Below, in pieces: positions 36,936 to 44,242 of a DNA stretch of 64,000 bases (position 1 is its first letter; each line of letters starts with the position of its first letter). This stretch comes from JACVRW01 sp963739095. GTDB taxonomy: Bacteria > Actinomycetota > Thermoleophilia > Solirubrobacterales > Thermoleophilaceae. The translations under genes were made by a program, and so were the position numbers. The notes below the pieces were generated by a model, which was not told where the DNA came from, searched no databases, and saw nothing but the letters and a program-made list of their open reading frames with translations. The stretch covers positions 124,001 through 188,000 of the forward strand of contig CAVTZF010000026.1 of the NCBI GenBank assembly GCA_963739095.1, in the 5' to 3' direction.

Positions 36936-37448
36936 ATGTCCACGGAGACCACACCCCGCCACGGCATCCTCAGCGACGACATGCGCGACGAGCGCGAGGA
37001 GCTCATCGGGATGCTCACGAAGGCGTACTGGATGGAGATCGAGACCGTGATGAGCTACATCACCAACTCGATCAACCCCGACGGCGTCCGCGCCCAGGAG
37101 ATCATCGAGTCCCTCGAGGAGGACATCCAGGAGGAGCTGGGCCACGCCCGCCAGTACGGCGCGCGCATCAAGGAGCTCTACGGGGTCGTCCCGGGCTCGC
37201 TCGACTTCAACGCCGAGCAGGGCTACCTGCAGCCACCGGAGGAGCAGACCGACATCGTCCACGTCATCAAGGGCGTGATCGAGGCCGAGAGCGGCGCCAT
37301 CGAGCACTACAACCGCATCATCGAGTTCTGCGAGGGCAAGGACCCGGTGACGCAGGACATGGTGATCGACATCCTGCGCGACGAGGAGGGCCACCGCCGC
37401 CTCTTCGAGGGCTTCCTGCGCGAGTACAAGCTGGAGGGCCTGGCTTAG
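36936..37448 (+). CDS. Ferritin-like diiron protein (bacterioferritin/Dps-like)
   Basis: 170 residues from ATG 36936 with AAAGG thirteen bases upstream. A four-helix bundle with carboxylate-His ligands is suggested by MLTKAYWMEIETVMSYITNS, DIQEELGHARQYGARIKELY, GVIEAESGAIEHYNRIIEFC and DILRDEEGHRRLFEGFLREY, where the E...ExxH patterns repeat (EELGHA, DEEGHR). Such proteins store iron or protect against peroxide. The lack of an obvious nucleation-specific motif leaves bacterioferritin, Dps-like or a general ferritin-like class open. A GC-rich hairpin follows the stop. Confidence 0.85.
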   Translation: MSTETTPRHGILSDDMRDEREELIGMLTKAYWMEIETVMSYITNSINPDGVRAQEIIESLEEDIQEELGHARQYGARIKELYGVVPGSLDFNAEQGYLQPPEEQTDIVHVIKGVIEAESGAIEHYNRIIEFCEGKDPVTQDMVIDILRDEEGHRRLFEGFLREYKLEGLA

Positions 37449-37456
37449 CCGGCCCG

Positions 37457-37479
37457 CCCCGCCGGCATCCCGGCCGGGG
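37457..37479 (+). terminator. GC-rich hairpin after the ferritin-like gene
   Basis: CCCCGCCGG pairs with CCGGCCGGGG around CATC, with one bulged C, nine to eighteen bases after the stop at 37448. No U-tract follows. It could end transcription of the ferritin-like gene before the palindrome-bracketed gene. Confidence 0.4.
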
Positions 37480-37493
37480 GGCGAATCGACGCT

Positions 37494-37539
37494 CGATTGA
37501 AGGCTTGTGGGGGTCATGGACCCCCGAAGCCTTCAATCG
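37494..37539. repeat. 46-nt palindrome, left copy, at the start of the AbiEi-DUF559 gene
   Basis: CGATTGAAGGCTT (37494-37506) pairs with AAGCCTTCAATCG (37527-37539), 13 perfect pairs; inside, GGGGGTC (37509-37515) pairs with GACCCCC (37519-37525) leaving the triloop ATG (37516-37518), the probable start codon. The element is the same length as, and 36 of 46 bases identical to, the copy at 38415-38460, with paired changes in the arms that keep the stem. Confidence 0.85.
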
Positions 37540-38421
37540 CTGGGCGCGCCGGGTTGGGAGCTCGCTTGGCGGCAGCACTGGGCGGTCTCGCGTGCGCAGT
37601 TGCTCGCGCTCGGCCTCGGCGCTGAGGCGATCCGGCACCGGCTCGCCGACGGCCGCCTTCATCGATGGCGCTGGCGGGGCATCTACGCCGTCGGACGTCC
37701 TGACCTGAGCCGGCAGGGAGCGTGGATGGCGGCGCTGCTCGCATGCGGTCCAGCGGCGGTGCTGAGCCACGAGAGCGCGGCTGCGCTCTGGGGTGTCATC
37801 CCGTACGAGCCTGGTCTCATTCACGTTTCCCTCCCGCTGCACCTGGCCAGGCGCCGGCCTGGCATCCACGCCCACCGCCGCATCAGCGTGCTCGCGGACC
37901 ATGTCGCCTTCCGAGATCGCATCCCGGTGACGGACGTCGCCTGCACGCTCGTCGACCTCTCGGCGCGCGTCCGCCGCCCCGCTCTCGAAAGAGCAGTGAA
38001 TGAGGCCGATCGGCTCGACCTGATCGACCCCGAGGCGTTGCGCGACGCGCTCGGCGGCTTCGGCTCGCTACCCGGCGTCCGGGCGCTTCGCGAGCTGCTG
38101 GACCGGCGCACGTTCAGGCTCACGGACTCCGAGCTCGAGCGCCGCCTCCTGCCGATCGCGCGACGGGCGGGCCTCGGGCTGCCCGAGACGGGCGTGTGGC
38201 TGAACGGCTTCAAGGTCGACTTCTACTGGCCGGATTTGGGGCTCGTCGTCGAGACCGACGGACTGCGATATCACCGCACCCCGGCCCAGCAGGAGCGCGA
38301 TCGCGTGCGAGACCAAGCCCACATCGCCGCCGGCCTGACGCCGCTCCGTTTCACGCATGGGCAAGTGCGCTTCGAGCCCACACACGTCGAGACGACGATG
38401 CGGGACGTCGCGCGCGATTGA
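37516..38421 (+). CDS. AbiEi-like wHTH fused to a DUF559 (PD-(D/E)xK, Vsr-like) nuclease domain
   Basis: 301 residues from ATG 37516 (or 304 from GTG 37507). The N-terminus resembles the type IV antitoxin AbiEi winged helix (WAVSRAQLLALGLGAEAIRH then RLADGRLHRWRWRGIYAVG). The C-terminus is DUF559: LTDSELERRLLPIARRAGLG, FKVDFYWPDLGLVVETDG with Asp, Glu and Asp in the PD-(D/E)xK order, RYHRTPAQQERDRVRDQAHI. Proteins of this pair are common in high-GC actinobacteria and have no proven role. The start codon sits in the loop of the left palindrome and the TGA (38419-38421) within the left arm of the right one. That tight framing suggests the gene and palindromes move or act together. Confidence 0.85.
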   Translation: MDPRSLQSLGAPGWELAWRQHWAVSRAQLLALGLGAEAIRHRLADGRLHRWRWRGIYAVGRPDLSRQGAWMAALLACGPAAVLSHESAAALWGVIPYEPGLIHVSLPLHLARRRPGIHAHRRISVLADHVAFRDRIPVTDVACTLVDLSARVRRPALERAVNEADRLDLIDPEALRDALGGFGSLPGVRALRELLDRRTFRLTDSELERRLLPIARRAGLGLPETGVWLNGFKVDFYWPDLGLVVETDGLRYHRTPAQQERDRVRDQAHIAAGLTPLRFTHGQVRFEPTHVETTMRDVARD

Positions 38422-38460
38422 AGGGTTCGCGGGGTCAGGACCCCACGAACCGTTCAATCG
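38415..38460. repeat. 46-nt palindrome, right copy, at the end of the AbiEi-DUF559 gene
   Basis: CGATTGAAGGGTTCG (38415-38429) pairs with CGAACCGTTCAATCG (38446-38460) with one mismatch; inside, GGGGTC (38431-38436) pairs with GACCCC (38439-38444), loop AG. It contains the stop codon of the nuclease-like gene and lies between it and the convergent DUF4396 gene, where it may also serve as a two-way terminator. Confidence 0.85.
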
Positions 38461-38473
38461 ATGGCGTAGCCGC

Positions 38474-39040
38474 CTAGACCAGCTCGGCGATCATCACCGC
38501 CGTGCCGAACACGGCGGCTGCGCCGAAGATGGCCGCCACGAGCGGGATCGGCGGTCCGCCGTGGATCCCCGTCTCGTGGACGGCCGCGTGGCCCTTGCCG
38601 CGCTTCAGCAGCCAGCGGTTGACCGGGAAGGCGAACAGGGCGGCAACCGCCAGCGCGAATGCGAGGCTGCCCCAGAAGAGCACATCGCCCAGGCCCGCTT
38701 CCATCGCGCCTGGGATGACCAGCAGGATCAGGTTGTCGACGAGCTCCATCACCGCGATCGAGAGCGTGTCGGACGCCAGGGCGATCGGGATCACCGTGGC
38801 CAGCGCGAGGCCGGCGCGCAGCAGCGGCAGGCTCGTCAGCCCGTAGCCGAAGAAGAAGGCCAGCCCGATCGCGAGCACGATCGTGGCGAAGTTGGACCAG
38901 CCGAGCGCCGTGCCGATCAGCACGCCGAGCACCTCGCCGATGGCGCAGCCGGTCAGGCAGTGGAGGGTCGCGCTCGCGGCGATCGTGTCGAGCTCGCGGC
39001 CCGAGGTCGGCATTGCGTGGTGGTGATGAGCGGCTTCCAT
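38474..39040 (-). CDS. DUF4396 membrane protein with His-rich N-terminus
   Basis: 188 residues opening MEAAHHHHAMPTSGRELDTI, a probable metal-binding run. The DUF4396 pattern follows: AASATLHCLTGCAIGEVLGV then LIGTALGWSN, and ELVDNLILLVIPGAMEAGLG in the middle, ending with HETGIHGGPPIPLVAAIFGA. Four or five hydrophobic helices indicate an inner-membrane protein. The conserved HCxxGC(A)xGE segment could bind metal. A CsoR-type operator lies 19-35 bases upstream of ATG, so copper or sulfide/persulfide control is likely. The transported or sensed metal is unknown. Confidence 0.82.
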   Translation of the reverse strand: MEAAHHHHAMPTSGRELDTIAASATLHCLTGCAIGEVLGVLIGTALGWSNFATIVLAIGLAFFFGYGLTSLPLLRAGLALATVIPIALASDTLSIAVMELVDNLILLVIPGAMEAGLGDVLFWGSLAFALAVAALFAFPVNRWLLKRGKGHAAVHETGIHGGPPIPLVAAIFGAAAVFGTAVMIAELV

Positions 39041-39058
39041 CAGGGGAGCCAGACTAGC

Positions 39059-39075
39059 ATACCCCTAGGGGGTAT
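39059..39075. promoter_or_regulatory. CsoR/CstR-type operator palindrome
   Basis: ATACCCC (39059-39065) and GGGGTAT (39069-39075) form a perfect 7-bp inverted repeat around TAG. This matches the ATACCCC-n3-GGGGTAT type bound by CsoR-family repressors that sense Cu(I), or sulfur species for CstR. It lies 19 bases before the start of the DUF4396 gene and about 67 bases before the divergent surface-protein gene. No csoR gene is in the window. Confidence 0.65.
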
Positions 39076-39141
39076 ATGCAGAGACAGTACGTCTCCCAGA
39101 GCGATTTTCCGGCTTGCAAGGCGGGGTAGGATGCCGCCGGG

Positions 39142-41378
39142 ATGCGCCGGCTGACTCTTCTCCGTGGCGGTGCTGCGTGACAGTGCTCGCCGTCGGCGCC
39201 GGGCGCGTCGGCGCAGGGCCCGGACGGCCAGGGCACGGACCACTTCGTCACGATCGTCGCCCGTCAATGTCCCGCAGTACACGGACATCACCGCCAACCG
39301 CGCGCGCAACGACATCCAGGAGAGCCTCAAGGACCTCGGGGCCGATACGCCGTACACCGCCGGCGAGCCGATCGACCCGGAGATCGAGGCGGACAGCCAG
39401 CCCAACTGCACGCCCGCTGCCGAACTGGCGCTTCACGCTCGGCACCGGCTACCAGACGCAGGCGGTGAGCGGCCCGTGGGGCTCGCTCTCGATCGTCACC
39501 GATCCCTACGACACAGACGTCGTGACGCAGCCGGAGACGCCGCTGCTCGACTACGAGGGCAGGCCGACCGGCGACGACGATCGATGCTGCGGTCACGATC
39601 GAGCTCACCGAGGACCAGCTGGATCGAGCGGGGAGCGGCAACAGCTTCTGGATCCAGGGCGGCACCACGACGGACCCGATCCTGAACGAGCAGTACCCGG
39701 ACCAGTACGGCTTCGGCGCGCTGCGCTGCGCGATCGACAACCTGAATGGCGACAACGTCGAGTGGATGAGCTATCCGTCCGGCACCGAGCACATCTTCTG
39801 TTACGCCTACTACGTCACGCCGCCGCCGACGAGCGGCACGATCATCATCCGCAAGGAGGTCAGCGATCCCGCCCGGCGCCGACCAGAACTTCCAGTTCGG
39901 CGGGAATCTCACCTTCAACGACGACGGTCGCTTCGACCTGAACGTCCAGGACGGCAACCCCGCGAGTCAGACCTTCTACCGCGCGGAGACGGGCACGGGC
40001 GCGAGCCCTGGACGGTCCGCGAGCTGGTCCCGCCGGGATGGAACCTCGTGAACCTGGTCTGTGAGAGCCCCGGAGCGAGCACCGAGGTGGTGAACCAGGC
40101 CACGGCCTCCGCGGCCATCTACCTCGCCGCGGGTGACACCGTCACCTGCACGTACACGGACGAGTTCCGGGTGCCGGCCGGGCAGTTCTACCTCGCCAAG
40201 ATCACGCTCGGCGGCACCGGCATCTTCGACTTCCGCGTCTTCCCGGTCGGAGGCGGAGAGGAGCAGACGGCGCGCGCAGAGACGAGGCGACCGGATCGTG
40301 CCGGTGCTCGCGCAGCCCGCTCCGCTGAAGCTCGAGCCGGGTCTCTACCGCGTCGTGGAGGACTGCCTGACAGCAGGCGCGGTACCTGGGACGTGTTCAG
40401 GGTCTGGTGCGGCGGGCGCCAGCTCGGCAGCACCGGTGCCGCAGGCGCCCGAGAGCGCGGTCGTGAGGATCCGTGACCAGGAGGGCTCGGCCTGCCTCTT
40501 CGTCAACCGCTTCACGCCGGCCGGCGGTCTCTACATCTACAAGACGACGGTCGGCGGCGCCGGCAGCTTCGACTACGCGATCACGCCGCTGCGCGACCAG
40601 GCCAAGGTCTACAACCAGTCGGCCACGACCAGGCGAGCGCTGCGGCCCGTGCGTGCCCGCGGCGATTCCACGAAGCACATTCGAGCTGGGCAGCTACGTG
40701 ATCCAGGAGATCGCCCCGGCGGCCGAAGACGGCGACTGGCAGCTGGGGCTCGTCGTCTGCGACGGCAGGGTCCTTCCGGCGATCGAGGGTCGCGCGATCG
40801 TCAGGCTGACCGTGCGGAACCCGGTCAAGCGATGCGGATCCGTCAATGACTTCACGCCGGACCTGCGCGACCCGCCCGACCGCACGCGATCCGGGTCCGC
40901 CCGGGCCCGAACCCGGCCCCGAACGTGCCGGACCCGGATCTCGTCATCAGCAAGCAGGCGGATCGGCCGGTGGCCGCTGTCGGCGAGCGGGTGACCTACA
41001 CGGTGACGATCGAGAACCGCGGTCCGGTGGGGGCCGAGGACGTGGTGCTGGGCGAGGCCCCTGAGCAGGGCCAGGCGTTCGCCTCGGTCCGCGGCCGCGG
41101 CCGCGAGCGACTGCGGGCGTCACGTCGTCTTCCGGCGCAAGGCCGTGGTGTGCAGCGTGGGTGACCTGGCCGCGGGCGCGAGCAGAACGTTCAGCTTCGA
41201 GACCCGGCTGACCTCGTCGGCCGGGCGGATCGTGACCAACGTCGCCGTCGTCGGCTCCTCGACGCCGGAGCGGAGCGCCCGCAACAACGTGGCCGGGGCG
41301 AGGGTCAGGGTGCGCGGCGCGGTGTGCGTGTCGGCGTCCGCGGCTCGCGCGCGCCCGGTCGCCCGCGCCGCCTGCTGA
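39142..41378 (+). pseudogene. Secreted surface protein with SpaA-like and DUF11-like repeats, many frameshifts
   Basis: ATG 39142 begins MRRLTLLRGG, and with frame changes continues as a signal peptide with a likely cut at ASAQG. Successive frames then give NVPQYTDITANRARNDIQES, LPNWRFTLGTGYQTQAVSGP, YPSGTEHIFCYAYYVTPPPT, SGTIIIRKEV, DTVTCTYTDEF, FYLAKITLGGTGIFDFRVFP, CLFVNRFTPAGGLYIYKTTV and LGSYVIQEIAPAAEDGDWQL. These are repeated prealbumin-like (SpaA) units: a strand with K-T-T or R-K-E-V, then a C-T-Y-T-D-E or C-L-F-V-N-R strand. The last part (PDPDLVISKQADRPVAAVGE) is a DUF11 domain. About twelve shifts occur in 2.2 kb. Either a decayed gene or, more likely given single-base steps, poor sequence. 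No sortase signal was found. Confidence 0.7.
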
Positions 41379-42715
41379 GCGGTGACCGGCCTGCGGAGCT
41401 CCTCGCGCGCGAGCGCAGCCGGCTGCGCGAGCGCACGCCCGGGTCGGAGGCGCTCTTCCGGCGCGCGCAGCGAACCCTCGCGGGCGGGGTGCCCTCCTCC
41501 TTCCAGCGCCGTGACCCGTGGCCCGTGTACCTGAGCCGTGGTGAGGGCTCGCGGGTGTGGGATGTCGACGGCAACGAGTACATCGACTTCCACAACGGCT
41601 TCAGCGCGATGGTGCAGGGGCACGCCCACCCCGCTATCCGGGCTGCGATCGAGCGCCGCCACGCGCTCGGTACGCATTTCGGAGCTCCCACCGAGGAGGC
41701 GGTGGCGGTGGCAGAGCAGCTCGCGCGCCGCTTCGGCCTGCCGAGCTGGCGCTTCACGAACTCGGGCACCGAGTCGACGATGGACGCCATCCGCATCGCC
41801 CGTGCGCGAACCGGCCGCGACGACGTCCTGAAGATCTTCGGCGCCTACCACGGGCACCACGACTCCGTGATGGTGAGCGTGGGCGCTCAGATGGCGCACG
41901 AACCGGGGGAGCAAGAGTGGCCACCTTCGCTGCCCTGGGGAGAGGGCATCCCGCGCGCCACGGTCGAGCAGGTCCACACGGTGCCTTTCAACGACGCCGC
42001 GGCGATGGAGCGCCGGATCGACCAGCTCGCCGCCGCCGGCCGGGTGCCGGCCTGCCTGATCATCGAGCCCGCGATGATGAGGGCCAGGGTGATCCCGCCC
42101 GCGCCCGGCTACCTGGACGCTGTGCGCGAGGTCACTCGCAGGCACGGTGTGCTCCTGATCTTCGATGAGGTCAAGACCGGCTTGACGATCGCGGCAGGGG
42201 GAGCCACCGAGCGCTTCGGCGTGCAGCCGGACATGGTGGCGCTCGCCAAGGCACTCGGAGCCGGACTGCCCTCGGGAGCGATCGGGATGACCGCCGAGCT
42301 GGGGGACTACGTCGAGACCGGCCGCGTGCACCAGGTCGGCACCTTCAACGGCAACCCGCTGTCGATGGCGGCAGCCCGTGCAAGTCTCGAGGAAGTGCTC
42401 ACGCCCGCCGCATACGAGCACCTCGAGACGCTCGGCGAGCTCATGCGCGCCGGCTGCCAGGCGGTGATCGACGAGCAAGGTCTCCCGGCCCGCGCGGTCG
42501 CCCTCGGCTCGAAGGGCTGCGTCCGCCACGACGCCGAGATCGGCGAGCTGATCTGGCTCTGGTTCGGAAACCGCGGCCTCTTCGTGACGCCCGGCGAGCA
42601 GGAGTGGAGCGTGACGGTGGCCCACGACGTCGCCGCCGTCGACCGCTACGTCGAGGTCTTCGCCGAGCTCGCGGCGGCCCTCAGCCCACGACGGTCCGGC
42701 TCTGCTCGCGCATGA
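41324..42715 (+). CDS. Class III aminotransferase, glutamate-1-semialdehyde aminomutase-like
   Basis: The frame to 42715 encodes a PLP class III enzyme: TLAGGVPSSFQRRDPWPVYL (the GSA-type opening), WDVDGNEYIDFHNGFSAMVQ, HAHPAIRAAIERRHALGTHF, RFTNSGTESTMDAIRIARAR, and LIFDEVKTGLTIAAGGATER. The PLP lysine is in MVALAKALGAGLPSGAIGM. HemL itself is unlikely, since the fit is to the broader GSA-like group. The start is unclear: the only upstream start in frame is GTG 41324, overlapping the surface-protein end. GTG 41382 would start MTG but needs one base change, so the annotated start is a maximum. The end overlaps P5C dehydrogenase by 35 bases. Confidence 0.85.
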   Translation: MRVGVRGSRAPGRPRRLLSGDRPAELLARERSRLRERTPGSEALFRRAQRTLAGGVPSSFQRRDPWPVYLSRGEGSRVWDVDGNEYIDFHNGFSAMVQGHAHPAIRAAIERRHALGTHFGAPTEEAVAVAEQLARRFGLPSWRFTNSGTESTMDAIRIARARTGRDDVLKIFGAYHGHHDSVMVSVGAQMAHEPGEQEWPPSLPWGEGIPRATVEQVHTVPFNDAAAMERRIDQLAAAGRVPACLIIEPAMMRARVIPPAPGYLDAVREVTRRHGVLLIFDEVKTGLTIAAGGATERFGVQPDMVALAKALGAGLPSGAIGMTAELGDYVETGRVHQVGTFNGNPLSMAAARASLEEVLTPAAYEHLETLGELMRAGCQAVIDEQGLPARAVALGSKGCVRHDAEIGELIWLWFGNRGLFVTPGEQEWSVTVAHDVAAVDRYVEVFAELAAALSPRRSGSARA

Positions 42716-44222
42716 ACTGCGGCAGGTACCAGGGCCCGAGCCCGCCCTTCCCGGTCGTGCCGCTCGACTTCCAGCCCGCGAAGGTCTGGGTGCCGGGCCA
42801 GGCGCCTGTGGTCGCGCCCGCGCGCCGGTTCACGTAGACGACGCCCGCCTCGATCTCTGCCAGGAAGCGCTTCTTCTCAGTCGCATCCTCGCTGAAGACC
42901 CCGGCCGTCAGGCCGTAGGCGGGGGCGTTCGCCTCCGCCAGCGCCTCGTCGAACGAGCTCACGCGCGTGACGGTCACGAACGGCAGGAAGAGCTCGTCGC
43001 GCTCGAGCCGGTGGCCCTTCGGCAACCCGGTCACGACGGTCGGCTCCACGAAGTGGCCGGGCCGCTCGGGTCGGCCGCCCCCGGCCGCCACCTCGCCGTC
43101 GCGGCGGGCGTCGGCGACAGCCGTCTCGAAGCGGGCCGAGCTCACCTCGTTGATGACCGGGCCGAGGAAGGCTTCGCGCTCCGAGGGGTCGCCGAGCATG
43201 AGGCCGCCGCTGAACTCGGCGAGCCGCTCGACGAACTCGTCGTGGACGTCGTCGAGCACGATCGCGCGCGAGCAGGCGCTGCACTTCTGCCCCGACAGGC
43301 CAAACGCGGAGCGTGCGACGCCCTCGGCGGCGCCCTGGAGTTCGGCGCTCGAAGCGACGATCGCCGGGTTCTTGCCGCCCATCTCGGTGAGCGCGGGGCG
43401 CGCGAAGGGCCCGTCGTGCAGCTTGCGGGCGATCGCCCTGCCCACCTCGGCCGAGCCGGTGAAGGCGACTCCGTCGATCGCTCCGTCCACGAGCGCGCGG
43501 CCCGTCGCCGGGCCGCCGTGCACCACGTTCAGGACACCCGGCGGCAGCCCCGCGTCGCGGCCGATCTGGCCGAGGATCGCGCCCGACCAGGGCGCCTCCT
43601 CGGAGGGCTTCAGCACGACCGTGTTGCCGGCGATCAGCGCCGCGCTCAGCATGTTGACCGCCAGCGCGACCGGGAAGTTGAACGGCGAGATCACGGCGAA
43701 GACGCCGTAGGGCAGCAGCACGTCGGTGTTGCGCTCGCCTTCGACGAAGCTCTGGAGCGGCTTGACGTAGCCCTCGTTCCGCTCCATCAGGTCCGCATAG
43801 GTGGTGATGAGGTCCACCGCCTCCTGGACCTCGAGGATCGACTCGGTGCGCGTCTTGCCGGTCTCGAGGCTCGCGACCGCCGCAAGCTCGAGGTGACGCT
43901 CACCGATGCCCTCCGCCACCGCGCGCATGCGCTCGCAGCGCTCGCCGTAAGGGGTGGATGACCAGGCCGGCCCGGCGGAGCGCGCGACGGCGACGGCACG
44001 GCTCACGATCTGCGGGGACCCGTCGTGGGCGCGGCTCGCCACGGCGCCCTCGGCGGCCGGATCGAGGCGGCTGAAGGTATCGCCGGCGAAGTCGTCCTCG
44101 CCGCCGATCAGATGAGGGAGCGGCTCGTTCGAATCGGCGCGCGCCCCCGCGAGCTTCGCCTCGAACTCATCGTCGGTCTCGCCCGCGAGCGCGCCGCTCG
44201 TGTAGGTCAGGCGCGTGCTCAT
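42681..44222 (-). CDS. rocA: Aldehyde dehydrogenase, 1-pyrroline-5-carboxylate dehydrogenase type
   Basis: 513 residues. The ALDH core is complete: GVFAVISPFNFPVALAVNML, AGNTVVLKPSEEAPWSGAIL, FTGSAEVGRAIARKLHDGPF, and LTEMGGKNPAIV (general base Glu). The catalytic Cys lies in SGQKCSACSRAIVLDD, the GQKCSACSR form typical of P5C dehydrogenases. The end AWPGTQTFAGWKSSGTTGKG then GLGPWYLPQFMREQSRT also fits that class. It would turn glutamate-semialdehyde/P5C to glutamate with NAD+, the last step of proline or arginine use. It diverges from the CocE gene by 20 bases. Confidence 0.85.
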   Translation of the reverse strand: MSTRLTYTSGALAGETDDEFEAKLAGARADSNEPLPHLIGGEDDFAGDTFSRLDPAAEGAVASRAHDGSPQIVSRAVAVARSAGPAWSSTPYGERCERMRAVAEGIGERHLELAAVASLETGKTRTESILEVQEAVDLITTYADLMERNEGYVKPLQSFVEGERNTDVLLPYGVFAVISPFNFPVALAVNMLSAALIAGNTVVLKPSEEAPWSGAILGQIGRDAGLPPGVLNVVHGGPATGRALVDGAIDGVAFTGSAEVGRAIARKLHDGPFARPALTEMGGKNPAIVASSAELQGAAEGVARSAFGLSGQKCSACSRAIVLDDVHDEFVERLAEFSGGLMLGDPSEREAFLGPVINEVSSARFETAVADARRDGEVAAGGGRPERPGHFVEPTVVTGLPKGHRLERDELFLPFVTVTRVSSFDEALAEANAPAYGLTAGVFSEDATEKKRFLAEIEAGVVYVNRRAGATTGAWPGTQTFAGWKSSGTTGKGGLGPWYLPQFMREQSRTVVG

Positions 44223-44242
44223 GGCCGTAGACTCGCACAGCC

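Noticed and set aside
37494..38460. The two palindromes as a CRISPR array
   Set aside because: Only two units, with a gene of about 870 bases between them and no spacer pattern or cas genes.
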